Positions 13,119 through 26,745 of a stretch of 64,000 bases of DNA are shown piece after piece; the first letter of the stretch is position 1, and the number at the start of each line of letters is the position of its first letter. Origin of the DNA: Camarhynchus parvulus. Its lineage: Eukaryota; Chordata; Aves; Passeriformes; Thraupidae. The notes below the pieces were generated by a model, which did not search any database, was not told where the DNA came from, and worked only from the letters and a program-made list of their open reading frames with translations. The position numbers and the translations under genes were made by a program. The stretch spans positions 79,419,465-79,483,464 of the forward strand of contig NC_044572.1 of NCBI RefSeq assembly GCF_901933205.1. The letters run 5' to 3'.

Positions 13119-16100
13119 TCAGTGTCAGTAAGCGGTCAGTATGGCCTCCACAAGAAGCCTTGAAGACATGTTATTTCCTAGTATCACACAGACTTCTCCA
13201 GAGCTTGGTGTCCTTTTGGTTACTGCCTCTGTTTCAGGAGCTTCTCTGCAGTGTTATTACCCCTATACAGCCTCCCCTTCCCCTTTGGTCGTTTGCTGTT
13301 ACCTGTTATCACCTCTAACAATTACAAAAAAGCTGATATTTGCTGGAGGAGAAGGCACTAACTCTCTGTTGCCTTCTCCACATGTGTTCCCTGGGGTTTT
13401 ACACTTGCATCTGTTCCCTAGCCAGTGAATCCTGGCAAGTTTTAGGTTACTTTTTTGAGGTTTCCAATGAATGTCAGGAGCCCTTTTGTTCTTGGAAGTG
13501 AAGAAAAACAGCTGAGGCAGACAAAAGTGCTGTCTCCTGCTGATCCCTACAGCATATGAAACAGAATAGGAAGCACAAGGGATACATGGAATACAAGACT
13601 GACTTTTCAGGGTAATTCACAGCATCCAGACTTTCTCAGATTTCCTAAATCACACAAGAATTGTGACCCTGGGAAGGGTCAGAATGATATAACAAAAGTT
13701 AAGGAAAGAGGAGGTGTGTGCCCTATGTGAGAGCAAAGTTGCTCCCTGAGTTCAGCTAGGTAGAGTAGGATACAAATTGAATATTTTCAGCCTCTAGCAA
13801 AATAGTCGTTTCTCTTACTCTCTTCCCATGTTATATTCCACAGATGTTGCTTCTCCAAAATACTGTGGATCCGTTGGACTGTGATGTTTCCCTGGTATAA
13901 CAATATGTATTATCATTTAGGGAAAAACGATTTATGCTCTTATTATTCCGCAGATTTTAATGTATTTATGAGGACTGCTGAAAAAGAACAACTAACCTCT
14001 CCAAATAACCTAAAGCAAAAAAAAAAAATCCCAAACAAACAAAAAATCTCCAAACAGTTTTAAGATATGCATATGCCTGAAAGCTTATCTTTGTAGATGA
14101 AAAACAGGGAGGAAATTAAATACTCTAACCTTAGCCTTACTAGTCTCTTGTTGATGGACATTTCTAAGGTGAAAATTTGGGGTTTTTCTCAGCATTTGCT
14201 AAGGAATGTATATATCTATATGTGTGTGTATGTGTTTGTGTATATGCATGTATTTCAATTATTGGCTGTTCCCTCCACTTACACAATTCTCTGAAGGAAA
14301 GAAATGCCTTAAAGGAAAGAACAGAGCACAAGATTACCATGTTACACAAATGCATACTGTGGCAGGGAAGGCAGCTGGGTTTAATGGAAAACAAGACTAT
14401 AAAACTTGGATGAAATAAGAATAGAGATCAAAATCCCAAGCAGAATTTGAAAACAAGCTGTAGGCCTGAAAAATTCAGCTCTTTTTGTAGTACGTTTACA
14501 TTTTCTTAAGGATGTTACCAAGTTTTGGAAAAAGTCTTGTTAAAAATCTTGTTTCTAATGGCTTAAGTTTGTGAAAGGAACTTCTGTATTCTCTATTTTA
14601 TTTTTTGTTGTGGGGCCTTTTTTCCCTCCGTTTTCCTTTCACCTTTTGCCCCAGAGATGATGCCTAGAGAAAAAATACACTGTTCTGGTGCTTTTGACTG
14701 CATGGTTTAAGATTGGCATCTGATATCTGACCAGGGCAAGGGCTGCTTTGAGAACTTACCTGGCTGGCTGCTTGTTGTTTTATATTTCCCTTGCAAGGAC
14801 ATCTCTGAAGTTCCAGGTGATGTAGGGGAAGTGCAATATCGTCTCATTGCCATTAGTTTTATTAATAGCAAGTAGTGCATATGGCTATGTAGAAGCATTC
14901 TTTCTTGAACCATACTTCTACCAAATGGATTGGCTTAGATTATTTTATAAATCCTCCTTTAGGAGCATAAGGAGCAGCTACTCAGATACACAGCCAGCTA
15001 TCTTAAATATTTTGCTTATAATGTTTGCATCACATCTACTAAGTAGTATGAAGATAATTCAAAAAATGTATTAAGATGCAAGATGATTCACTAGCAGTGA
15101 GCTGCAGATGGTCTATTATTGAATTACTAAGTAACAGTGGGAAGGCCAGGACAATAATTATGGCATTTACCTGCACAGGGTCCAGCAAGCTGTTCAGACC
15201 TAGTTGTCTGAGAGGCAGCCTTGCTGTTTTGTGCACTAAACATAATTTCTTGTTCACTTACTCATTATCAAAAGGCAACTGAGAAAAAGAAACCCTTTGC
15301 ACACTGGGTTAGATTTAAATAAGTTTGTTAAGGGAATTCTCCAAATTTCTACTTTAAAACCAAGAATTCCAGACAGTATATAAATAGTTACAGACAAAAT
15401 TAACATTATACATAGGAGATCATAGCCATGTATGTAGCATCTCACCGCAAGGATGTGAGCAGTTTCTTGCAGGAAAAAAAATTTGAAGAACGTGTTTTGC
15501 TAGAATTTAGCTCAAGTATCTAACAGACTAAGTACATTTTTGTCCTTTTCATCATCTTTGTTGCATTCTCATGCATTCTCATGCTTTTCTATTTATAATC
15601 TAACTGCCATATAGATAAGCACTTCACATATAAATTCATCAGGAGAAGGATCAAATGAGTATGAAGCAATCTACAGTTACTATAGCTGAGACTTTAATTA
15701 TCCATACCTAATTTATAATTGAGTAAGAAAGCAATGGACTTTTTTAATAAAAAATAACACCTAGGCAATTATCTGGGAAGATTACATCATTTAAAATGTA
15801 TTTTCATGACTGCGTCTTATAATTTTAATCCATTTTATCTCAACATTTAGGTAGAACTGAATTACACAAACTCATTTTCTTTTTAACAGTTCAACTACCT
15901 GTTTGTAAAATGCCTATGAGAGAACGAACTCCCCAAGGTGCACTTCAGGATGTTTTCCGTGCTAGAAAACAGCAGAAAGCCTTATCACTCAGTAGTTTTT
16001 ATTGACTTTCTGTGCAGTTCTGTCTCTCTTGGTGAATGTCTTTTGTCTCATATTCCCTCAAGTTCATTCAAGTAGCAGAATTACACAGTCCTGTTCAGTG

Positions 16101-17034
16101 TCAGCAGGTGCACCCAAATTGTATATCTTTAAATAATTCATTGTTGTTTGAAACTCTTTTTGTAAACAACATCTGACAGTAGAAGACTGCTCATATTCTT
16201 TTTATTCTTTACTCAGAAATGTCACTCACACATTTGATTACATAGTTTAAGTATGAATTTATTATTAAGCACATGTCCCAAATTCCTCATTCTGCATAAT
16301 ACATTGAGCCAAACAGATGCATATAGTGATTTTTCATGCAGTTTATTTTACTGGAGTAAAAGTAACTAATGTTTTACTGTAGATTAAAAGCCTTTCCTTT
16401 TACTTTATTGTCTTGAAAATCACAATTTAAGGCATAAAAACTGAGAGAGGATCATCACTTGGATGCCTTGTTAACTGTGGCTAATGACTTTAAATGGAAG
16501 AAGCTTTATCAAATGGTGAAAAATGATTGATTTAAAACAAAGCTTATTCTTCTTACTTTTTTCCCCCCATCGCCAAAATGCTTCCCCCAAGCTGCTGCAG
16601 ATGGTCACAGTCTTTTTTCAAACTTTTTTTGTCTTGCATTTCCACAGCATTAGGCTTGATTATTTCTGTTGGATTGCTTTAGGGAACCCAACATCAACAC
16701 TCATTTGCAATATCCAAATAAGATGATGCAGTATGATAGCTTGTTCCCAAAAGAAGGTCATTATTTTTCCTATAACCCTTCCTACAGATATGCTATAGCC
16801 AAACATATAATCAGAAATCCCAATAGCTCCTTTTAGTAAGGGAGGCTGCTCTTGGCAAAGGTTTAATATTATAAGCTTTCACAGTGCATTTAGTTTGTAT
16901 GTCTTTTTCTATGGCATTAACATAATTCCATAGAGTATTGGAAACAGATTATATTGTTCATTGAAAGATGAGTATAATCTGTCATTTCACATTTTTTCAT
17001 CTGGTTTGTTTCATGGAACCATTAAAAATTTAAA
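13119..17034. other. Non-coding DNA with minor simple repeats
   Basis: No gene or transposon was recognised. A TG/TA alternating microsatellite occupies about 14206-14252. A short tandem duplication of GCATTCTCAT lies near 15563-15585. Open frames are under 100 codons. Confidence 0.55.
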
Positions 17035-17165
17035 CTAGAGAAGACCTATGAGGTCATCTCATTAATTCCTAGAGTCCAAAGGTGGAAGTAACTCTACTAC
17101 TATAATTATTGCCATTAAGTAAAATGTCATTTTTCAGTTCAAACTTTCCCTCCTTCAAATGTTTG
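17035..17165 (-). mobile_element. Possible ancient CR1-type LINE 3' fragment
   Basis: The block starting at AGAAGACCTATGAGGTCATC closely resembles the antisense 3' untranslated end of old amniote CR1 LINEs (the pattern 'gacct..gaggtcatct..tcc'). Similarity then decays quickly. No coding sequence remains. The assignment is from remembered family pattern and was not aligned. Confidence 0.4.
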
Positions 17166-18919
17166 AATAACTTAATTGTAAGCAGATTGCATGTTCTTTC
17201 TCACATGCAAAAGTGTCAGCAGTACTGCAGTTTTAGATCGTTCTGCCTCAACTGTGTTTTCATCTAGCACACTGAATGATATAATCTCACTGTCTATCTT
17301 CCAATAAATCGTTAGGGGAACACAGAATTCATCTGAGCATTCAGATTTTTAATGCTTGGCCAAACCTAAGCTCTTCTATTCTGCTTTTTTAATAATAATG
17401 ATACTAATGTTAATGCTAATACTACTAAAAACATAATAATTAAGTAGTCAGGGCTTCTTATAATAACCATTGTTTCAGTGGCACTCTGTTCCCAACCCTT
17501 CATAAAATACTAAGAAAATCTCATAACTTGATGTCTCCCCAAATGCTGTAAATTTACTTGAGGCAACAAAACAATTCTGAATTTAGCAAATGAAGAAAAG
17601 GAAAAAAAGGAAGCTGTTGTTGCTAAGGAGAAAAGGGTAGTATTTTTAACATAAGGTATTTTAAAAAAACCCCAATAACTGGTTTTAGAAAGAGAGATTG
17701 AGAGGCATGATAATACATACAAGAAAAACCCAAAACAAAGTGAAAAAACTCAAACTTCCCAAAGCCTAATGAAAGCCCCCAAAACTTAAGAGGGGAAATA
17801 TGTTAGTTATACATGGAAAAACATATTACATGAGAGACTGTCAAATGAGAAATGAAGAAGCAAGCTATTTTGACATGTTGAAATTTTTAATATTTTCAAA
17901 AAAGTTGTTAGTATAAGAAGCTCTTGAGTGGGGCTGCTAAATGAAGCATATATGCTGCTGAAGCAGAGAGCTTTATGTGTTGATTCAAGGAGGAATCTCC
18001 CTGAAAAGTAGTAGAACAGTTTTTGTCTTGTCTTAGGTCATGGTATCACAGGGAACCTAAAAGATGAAGTAGCTCTGTTGGTGAAAGGACAAGGAAGAAG
18101 CTGAAAATTTCTTTTTTAGTTTTGTCTTCATGTAATTCTACTTCAAGCACTGTGTGGAAGTGGTAATGAGAAGCCTACTAATATGCAGGATGTTATTGTT
18201 TTGGGTATCATAAAAAGGGGTTTGACATTTACTGGATTTGTCCCCCCTGCCTGTTTCTCCTTCCTTCATTATTTTTGTTCCACATTTTGTTTCAGACATC
18301 CAGAGTCAGTGGTGCAAATTGTGGTTCTAGAGACTTCTGTCACTGTACTCCAGCTGCCTGTACACACATTAGTAGTGGCATTCTGTCATATCACAATCTC
18401 CAGGAGCCTTAAGGCATTTTGATATTAGCTTTATACAAGTGCTCAGTGTTCCTTTGCTACTGTCATCTGGTCTCATCTACAGAATTTTCAGTGCTTATAA
18501 TTTCTATTAATGAAAATTTCAACTCAAAAAGGTTTATTTGTGCTTATGAAGAACAATATCTGATATGTGTAAGATAAGAATAAAAAGCTATAACTCTTGG
18601 GAGTCTTTTTAAATTTTAAGCTTTTACATTACTTGGCAATACATACATATTACCTGCCAACATTATATATGCAGATGTGCTCTTTCTAGTTGTGATTTAG
18701 TTTATGCACATTGCTAGTAAGATTGCAGAAAATGACCTTATACTTGGAATATTTTTTATCAATTATAGTCATCAGTGCACTCCATATATCTTGTGTATTT
18801 AAATCTTTTCTATAATGGTAGGTCATGCTTCCATTCTCTGGACACTTGCTCCAGTGCCTTTTTATTTTCCTATACAGGAAGCACTGTCAGTGGCATAAAT
18901 CTCTGTAAATTTTCCAGAT
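17166..18919. other. Non-coding DNA, nothing recognised
   Basis: AT-rich with short A and T runs, for example 17664-17671. No frame over 80 codons and no repeat signature. Confidence 0.55.
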
Positions 18920-18975
18920 GATATTCAGGCTGAAAGGCACCTCAGTAGGAATTTATGCCAACCTCCTACTGAAAT
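18920..18975 (-). mobile_element. Possible CR1 3'-end remnant
   Basis: The order GGCTGAAAGGCACCTCAGTA, then CCAACCTCCTACTGAAATAGG, follows the antisense CR1 3' end (gg-tggaagg-acctc ... ccaacctcctgctcaaagcagg). Only about 55 bp match, so this is tentative. Confidence 0.35.
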
Positions 18976-18989
18976 AGGTCTTTGTCCTT

Positions 18990-20100
18990 CACGTCCCAGA
19001 AACTTGCTCCAAGAGAACTTGCTCTATGATTTTCCTTTGGGTTGAAATGGGGCTGACTGGCTTTCTTAAGACTTCAGCCGGCTCTGCAGCAGCCTTGGAT
19101 GTTGCCGTGCAGCAGATCTACAGACTTGCTGAGCTCTCATGAGTAATCCCTTACCTGATGGCAGTTCCTTGCCTCCTTGAACCCCAGGTCCTGAAGCCTC
19201 AGCAGTAGCCACTGGCACAGTCCCACACTTTTCTGGTTTTGAACTTTCTGTTTATTAGTAGAGGATCTAGGTAGCTGGTTGCTAGCTCAGAGCTCTGCAA
19301 ATCACTGCCCAAGGAAAGGAGGTGGGAGTGCAAAGTGAGTAAGGAACTGTGGGAGCAGCAGTCCCTGTTCAGGAGCAAGAGAGAGAGGCTTTGCTTGTCA
19401 GCAGAGGTGCTGCATGTAGGTGCTGTGAGACAGAATGGAAGGGGGACTTGAAAAGGGTGTGAATGTAGTGTCCATGGCTTGGGAGAGAGGGCAACTTCTT
19501 GGAGAGAGTTAAACCAAGGGCAGAAGTAGTTAATTGTGCCTGTGGAAGAGAACCCTCTCAATAAGGAAGTCTTTTTGTCTCTCTTTGGCCAGAGAGAGAA
19601 GAGCCTCCATCTTATTTTCCACACTATATTCAACTCTCAGGAGATACCACCTCTCTGTGCTATGAGTGGATATGGATCTTCTACTTTCAGATGGATAATC
19701 ACCATGCAAAAAGTCTGAGGAACTTCAGACCTCACACAGAAACCTTTTCTGTTCTCCGAAGTCTGTTCTGCACAAGGAGCAGTTATTGACCAAGCGCCCT
19801 GGTGTACCTACCACCAGGTTAAAGGGAGCAATTCACTGAGTGTCCATGCACTTCCCAAATTATGATGAGCCATTGACGCATCTGGGTCTGTGCTTCCTGG
19901 GCCACCCACATTGTCCCCACACCCCCAAGGATAAACATGTAAGGAATGCATGTGGGAGTAATACTTCAGTGATGGATGGTGTGGGCTTCCCAGGTTCTCC
20001 CTCATGGCAAGCCTGGGAGTTTGGGTTCAGAAGACTTGCAGAGATCAGCTCGTCCCTTATAAACTGGAGGGTTCAGTGATGTGGTCCTGTCTGAACCCCC
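18990..20100. other. GC-richer unexplained block
   Basis: This block is visibly richer in G+C than its flanks and carries a 144-codon minus-strand open frame (19199-19633) rich in Ser, Leu and Pro with no domain I recognise. On the minus strand an AATAAA signal lies at about 19248-19253, just past the middle of the block. It could be an unrecognised LTR or a non-coding RNA exon. No TG...CA ends with target duplication were found by eye. Confidence 0.4.
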
Positions 20101-23100
20101 TTTTTAGTAGATTAATGTCTTACTTAAAATAGTTTTACTTGTATTTGATTATTATTCCTTGTTTTCAAGAAACTTGGCATCACTTTTTTTGGTTTAATGG
20201 AATATTCCTCTCACACTGGACTGCAGCTTAAGTTACAAACCTCTTTTAGAGGTTAAGATACGTAAGGTAATGTCGTATTCATGAAGTCATTTCTCTTTTT
20301 CCAAGAGTGGCAAGAGGTAGCCATTGACTGATAAGACAGAAGATGGTTAAATATAGAAAACTATAATAGGTAATAGTAGCAAAAATTAGTTTAACCAGAC
20401 ATGATTGCAGTAGAAGAAAGTGCAGGTAAAGAAAAGAATTTCAGAGCAGAAAATGAGTGTGACTGAAGAAACAACAGCAGAATTGAAGAATAGTTTGAGA
20501 ACTTTCAGTCACTTGGTAAAGTGGAGGAGCCTCCTCATGTTTGCTGTGCTTTACAAACTTTTAGTGGTGCCGAAAGTTGCATGTGGCAGTGTCAACTCTG
20601 TAGGAGTTTGGACCTAATTATCCCCATCAGAGTTGTAGAGCACTTTGGTGCAGTACTTCCAGTTGATTTTTCTAAAATCTAATTTGTTCTCAAAACTGCT
20701 CTGAGAACTGAGCAAGCACACAGGAAACGCAGTGAAGCGAACCAGAGAATTTGGTTTGAGAGTGTTTATCTAAATGGGATTGCTAATGTACTCACAGCCT
20801 CTCTGAAAAAGGGGAAAAAACTTGCAAAAAAAAGCATATTCTGCTTGTATGCGTGTATTCTACCAAAAGAATGAAGAAATTACCATTTCCTGTAAAAAGA
20901 AAAAGAAAAATTACCCAAAAAACCCAAACACCCAACAAGCACAAAACACGTCTGTTTAATTAGGTTTTCCAGATATCATTTTTCTGAAATACATCTTCAA
21001 GCACTGGACTTCCACCACTTTTGCTTTTACTTCATTTACACTTGCATTCAGTGTATTGTTTCCAGCAATCTAAGCTGTTTAATGGGTTTACACAGCTTCC
21101 AATTAAATTTGAATCACAGGCTCAGATCATAATGTGCTTGACTAAAAATCTACATTTACATAAATTTGTCTTTTTTATCTTAACAGTTTACAGTACAAAC
21201 ATGAGGTATTTCTTTGCAAGCTTTAAAGGTTACTTCATTTATATGTGACATCTTTGTTCTGACACTTGAATTTCTCCATTTTTTTAATAAAACAGTATCA
21301 GCTGTGTGTAAGTGAGTAATCAAGAGACAAAAAGTGTTTTAAAATGAGATAGTAGTTCAAACCTGCTGAGCCATAGTCAATTCTTCTCGTCTTCTTAACT
21401 CCCTATTCTAAGGTAACTTATTTTGTAATACAATATAATGAATTCTGCTCACAACAAAGATAAAAGATGAAATGAAATCAACTTTCCGGCCTTCTTAACC
21501 TTCCTCTCCTGTAGTCAGTGTAATTTTTTCTTTGTATAGACATATTAATTGTTCACAAAGCACTTCTCTGATAAGTGTTAAATAAATGCTTTATATTAAT
21601 ATTACAAGTATATTTCTTTGCAACTCATTCATTTAATTGACCTCTATTTTGCTACAGCTTCTAATGATAATCAATTAAATCCTTTTTCAGCCTTCATTGA
21701 TCTTCTTTCATCCCACATTGTGTTTTCTAACTGTTTTTCATCTCAAATCCTTTTAAAAGATAGGAATAAATGTAAAATTGCTTAAACTTATTTTAACTTT
21801 CCCCCTCCTTTTCTCAAGCTACCCACAGATTTGGAAGATTTTTACAGTATTTCAGCTACAGAAATTCAAAATAGGCATACTCATTAAACTATATGGATTA
21901 AATAATGATGATCAACTGAAGTGAAATACAACAATTGCAATAGTTTATCAGTATATTTGAGAGGAGTGCAAAAATCACCTCAGATCTTTTGTTCTTTTCA
22001 GTGGTAAAAGGGAAGTGAAACAGTCCTAATCCTTTTTATTTGTCACATGGAGAATAACTGGTCAGTTCTGTATTTTGGATGCAACACTCTACAGCAGAAA
22101 TAAATTTCTAAGAAATATTTCCATGTCTTTTGTCATAATTTATTTTTTATTTTTCTTGTTGCAGTAGTTCTTAAAATGTTGGCTTAATAATATCCATCAT
22201 GGTGTCCTTAGAAAGATTCTTTGCTTGTTTATTACTCAAAAAAAATTTAACGCAGTTTCATGAGCTTCTTTTTCATAGAGTTATAGAGGGGATTAGCCAT
22301 TGACTGTGACTCTTATTAAAATCTCTGTGATACATCTTCCATATTTATGCTTTAGACAAACCTGTTTCCAAGATGTGTTCTACATTTGGTGTTCCTAACT
22401 CAGCATATTCTTTGTCAAAGTAATTCACCAGGAGCTGGGTTTGTTTTAATGGTAGATTCCCCAGAATGGCAAAGCATTTTGTATCAACTGTGTATACTAG
22501 AATGGAAATTCCCAATTATGCCATCCTGATTCTTATTCTTGTGGATAATTTGTAACCTGCTTACATGAAAACCTGCTGGTCTGTGGGGTGGGATACATCA
22601 GAATTCCATGGCACAAAACAAGAGAAGCCTTTTGTGATACTGGCTAAGAGAAAAAATGAGAAAGACGAATGAAGAACACAGAAGAAATGCAAAGACTTGG
22701 AATATCAGCGAGTGAGATGTATTTTAAGGTTTCTTTCATCTGTGGTCATATTCCAGAGTTAGAAGTAGCTCAGAAAATCACAACTGAAAAAACGCATCCT
22801 GCCCCAGCAAATCCTGAGTGGCAAAAGGAAGAGAGAGTATTGTTAGAGTTCTCAGATCATAAGTGTGGAGACATTACTTTTAAAGCTTAAGTTAATAATT
22901 GAAAGCTCCTTTTTGCATCTCACCTGTTAAATAAAGGTTAATGAAATGATCTCTATAAAATATCAGATTATTATTTATTGCATTGAAAGGATTAAAATCT
23001 AAGTTAATAGGAATTATAGGTGCTGTTTCTAAATAGCTGATTTTATAATGGTTTTCACCATTATAAGGCATATTTTCTGGAAGGAAGTATTTAAGAAAGA

Positions 23101-23880
23101 AAAAGAAATAATATTTGGAAAGCAATTAATTTTCAAGATAGCTAGAACCTACTGCCAGTTAGAAATAAACTGGGATAGAAAAGAGCAGCATGAAGAAAAA
23201 TGCAATCTAAGTCAGTTTAAAAATATGTATATATTCATATGTGTATACACACAAACAGATTAAAAATTCAAGCCATTGGATGTAAACACAATCTGAGGAA
23301 TCTGGAACATTTAGAAAATAGCTGGTGAGAACTATAAACAGAAGTATAATAAAGTAAGTTGAGGCAACAAAAGAGTGGTTTTTGAAGTATAACAGGAGTT
23401 GATATTACACATCATACTAAAAGTCAAAAAGTTACTTTAATTAATGGGGGGCTTATTGTTGTTATTAGTATTATTACTACAGTGTTCAAAGAGGAAACAG
23501 AATCATTGCTGTTTAATTAAGAACTGAAGAAACAAGATGATTATACCTTTTCTTAATTAAATTCAAATTGCATTAATAAACATGACAGAAATAGTAGAAT
23601 AGGCTTTCATAATACACTTGATTTAATATTACCTCTGTCCTAAGAAATTAAAATAGCATGCGCTACATAATTATTAAAAACAGGGGTTTGATAAATTTCA
23701 GATGTATCAGGAAAAAGTCTTCAAATGCAGCTATGTGTAGTCAACAGCAAGAACTTTCTCTTTTTACTGTAAGTCTTTTTTTGTAGTGTCCCAGATGACA
23801 GAATAAGAATGTTGCTTACCTGCTAGATACTGCATGTACCTTAAGGATGAATGCTACTATTAGAAAAGGCTTGTAGTTGG
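20101..23880. other. Non-coding DNA, nothing recognised
   Basis: AT-rich. An A-rich low-complexity patch lies at about 20880-20948. Frames are under 80 codons. No transposon signature was seen. Confidence 0.55.
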
Positions 23881-23881
23881 T

Positions 23882-23968
23882 AAAGGAGCAAGTCATGCCT
23901 AGCAAATTTACAGACAGGTTAATCAATATTGTCTCAGAAGGGTCAAAGAAGATGTCATGCAAGATAGA
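23882..23968 (+). mobile_element. Ancient CR1-type LINE reverse-transcriptase fragment
   Basis: The plus strand encodes SKSCLANL at about 23887-23910, matching the conserved CR1 reverse-transcriptase segment G-K-S-C-L-T-N-L. After a frame change it reads LINIVSEG, which fits the following L-V-D-E-G segment. Stops and the frameshift show a long-dead copy. Only about 90 bp are recognisable, ending just before the TAGC repeat. Confidence 0.45.
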
Positions 23969-23972
23969 TAAA

Positions 23973-23991
23973 TAGCTAGCTAGCTAGCTAG
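23973..23991. repeat. (TAGC)n tetranucleotide microsatellite
   Basis: Four to five uninterrupted TAGC units are read directly. The motif is self-complementary (GCTA/TAGC). Confidence 0.9.
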
Positions 23992-26318
23992 ATATAATTA
24001 TGGAGATATATCTTTGTATCTTGTATACACAAAGATTTCAGACCATATTTAAAGTAGTCAGCTTTGTTGGGCAAATGACTGGAAGCCAGGATGGGACAGT
24101 TCCAAGGTGACTTTAAAGCCAAGCATATTATTTAATTGGAGTGGAGTGATTATTTTAAGACTGTCTTTGTTTTTAATTCAAGTCCTATAGGAGTTTACTA
24201 AATAGTTCTTATTTGTCAATAGTTCAAGAAAGATGCTGATAAATTTAAGAGTATTTACAGAATGAGAATGACCAAAGACCAAGAAAACTTTCTCTGTGGT
24301 GAAAGAGTCACAGAACTTTATCTGATTAGTTTATCAAGGGGTGATAAGAGGTACCTGCCTAGAAAAAGATGTCTGATAACAGGGTTAATCTGTAGTGCAC
24401 CAGAAGTAAATCATCCAAACTCTGGAAATTGAAGCTATGAAAATTCAGACTCAGGTAATAAATTGTTGTTAATAAAATTAAATGAGATTTAATTTTGATA
24501 ACCGGTTGATAAACTGTTATAAGAATTATCACATATATACCATCAAGATTATTCTATTGTTTGTGAATGCTTAGTTCAGAGAAACCTTATGAATGCTTAA
24601 TTCAGAAAAACACTGCAAGTTCTTTTTGCTTTGGAAGAAAAAGTAGATATAGTTACTTACCACAAAATATTTTTGCCTTAGGAAATAATTAATTACTCAA
24701 ATTTCACTGTTAAAAACAATCGTATTAGTCAGTAATCCTTCATAATACAAAAGAATTGGGTTCACTGATTTATAGCAGTTCAATTTGTGCTTCACATAGT
24801 CAATGTTACACAAAGCCAGTGCAAAGATCCACCCACCTGTGTCCTGTGTTCAGTCATAAGAATATGTGTAGAAAAAGGAATACAAGAGAGTTCATATATA
24901 CTGATGCAGAGATCTGTGGCTAATGAGCCACATATTGGCTCTAATGGTGGGAAATGGAAACTTTTGGGGAAAAGGGAAAAAGAGGAGGAGAGGAACAGGA
25001 GGGAAAGGATAAACTCCCCCATAGGCAGGAGAAGGAGAAGTGCCAGGGGACCCCATCCTGTTAAGCTCTCTGCATGCATATATTGATTGCCCAAATGGAA
25101 AACAAGAGCTACAATGAAAAGAGGCGAAGGAAGGAGTGACCTGGGTTAGTTCCTTCCCTTAACAACCACCAGGAGAACACTGCTGGGGTCTGCAGCAGGT
25201 AAAAGGCTATAGGAGTAATACCACAAGGGTGATTGCATAAGAACAGCAGAGAAGATGCTGCCACTGAGGCTCTAGAAAACACTCCCATCACAGCTTGAGC
25301 AAAGAGATCAAGACACACAGCTGAAGGGCTCTCTAGGCCATTCAAAAATCAAGACTTCAAAAGCACAAAATACCTCTTGGCCTGTGTCATGAACACAAGT
25401 GTTTTATGTATCTCTAGTCATATACAAGATGTTTTTCCCTTTCTGAAACTCAGTTATGATGTTTTACAGTCACTTGATGTGCTGGTTGCTATTCATCATT
25501 GAGTGATATTATATTAGCTGCATTAGAATTCAGTCATTACATTTTATCATGTCTTGGTTTGAATATGATAAGCTCCATTATTTTTTCTTCAATACTTTTT
25601 CCAATTTGGACATTGCTATTTGTTTCCATTCCACTTGTCATTCTCCTTTACTCCTTCTTAAACAGTTTTCCTTTCTAAAAATTGAGTGAATTGTTCATTT
25701 ACTTCTTGAGCCATATGTTGATAGCCTTTAATTTTGTCCCCAACCTCACTAAGACCTTCCTTGTTCATTTCCGTAGTTAGCAGTTGTATCTATATTCAGC
25801 CATTTAAAAGTGAAATGAAATATGTCTTAATGATTACTGACTGAAAGAAGTAAATTTTTTGAAGGATAGAAAAAAATAGAATAAGACTTTTAAAACTTAG
25901 TGACTTAATTTCATTTTGATTTAAATCAAAAAAACATGAACAAGAACAAAAAGCATCTTTATATACTACAATCAATATTTATGCAAGAAGGTGTTTGAAA
26001 GATTGGAAGGCCTAAGAGGGAACATTTAAAGGGCAGTTTAAATAATTCTTTAGAACTTCAAATAAACATGAGTTTGTTTTTAGATTTTATAAGCTGAATT
26101 GGTAATCTTGGCTGAGACAGAAGTGAACATTTTATCTTTTTATTCCACAGCAAATGGTAGAGAAGTGATAAGCCTGGTGTTTAGGGTTTTTTAGTTTGTT
26201 GGAGGGTTTTTTGTGTGTGTGTGGATGCTCACTGAGTACAGAGATTTTTTTTGTTTTATACATGCATGATTCAGAAACTGCTGCAGGTATTCACCGAAAT
26301 CCAAGCAAGCCTGTGCAA
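23992..26318. other. Non-coding DNA with one local duplication
   Basis: The most visible structure is a tandem duplication at 24564-24611. A purine-rich stretch lies at 24955-25060 and a TG run at 26211-26223. Frames reach 100 codons with no domain. Confidence 0.5.
24564..24611. repeat. Imperfect tandem duplication, 26-bp period
   Basis: TGAATGCTTAGTTCAGAGAAAC at 24564 is followed 26 bp later by a copy with two substitutions (G to A in TTAGTT and in CAGAGA). Only two copies exist. Confidence 0.8.
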
Positions 26319-26339
26319 GAAAAATAAATAAATAAATAA
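26319..26339. repeat. (AAAT)n microsatellite
   Basis: About five AAAT/AATA units are read directly. Confidence 0.9.
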
Positions 26340-26624
26340 CCACTGTTGGGTTTTGAGCCAGTGAGTACTTTAGAAATTTTGCATCTGAATGTGATAAATT
26401 ATGAGAGAAACAATAAATCTTATTAAAAATGACATTTCAACTCTTATTTTTACACAGATTTATCTGATTGCCAGAGTGCTTCTCTCCATATAAAAAGATT
26501 GTAAATCTTTAGAAAGAAGGAAAATACTTTTTAAGAAGATTTGCTATCTTTTGCAGTCTTACCTCTCACATGATTACCAAATAATAAATTTTAATAGACT
26601 CCGAAAAATATTTTTTCAGGATTA

Positions 26625-26745
26625 GGGGGTTTTTTGGTGTTTTTATTTTTTTGTTTGTTTGTTTTGTTTTTTTTTTTTTTCTTTTTTGGTTGGTTGGATG
26701 GCTTTTGTTTTCTGTTTAGTGGTTTGTTTTGGTTTTTTTTTCTAA
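26625..26745. repeat. T/G-rich low-complexity tract
   Basis: About 120 bp dominated by T runs and GTTT, GGTT units, nearly free of A and C on the plus strand. It resembles an A-rich retroposon tail on the minus strand, but no body is identifiable. Confidence 0.85.

Noticed and set aside
19199..19633. 144-codon minus-strand frame as a protein gene
   Set aside because: No domain; the surrounding block looks like an unclassified repeat or non-coding RNA, so it is reported only as a block.
26625..26745. T-rich tract as the tail of a minus-strand processed pseudogene
   Set aside because: No gene-like body or target duplication was seen next to it.
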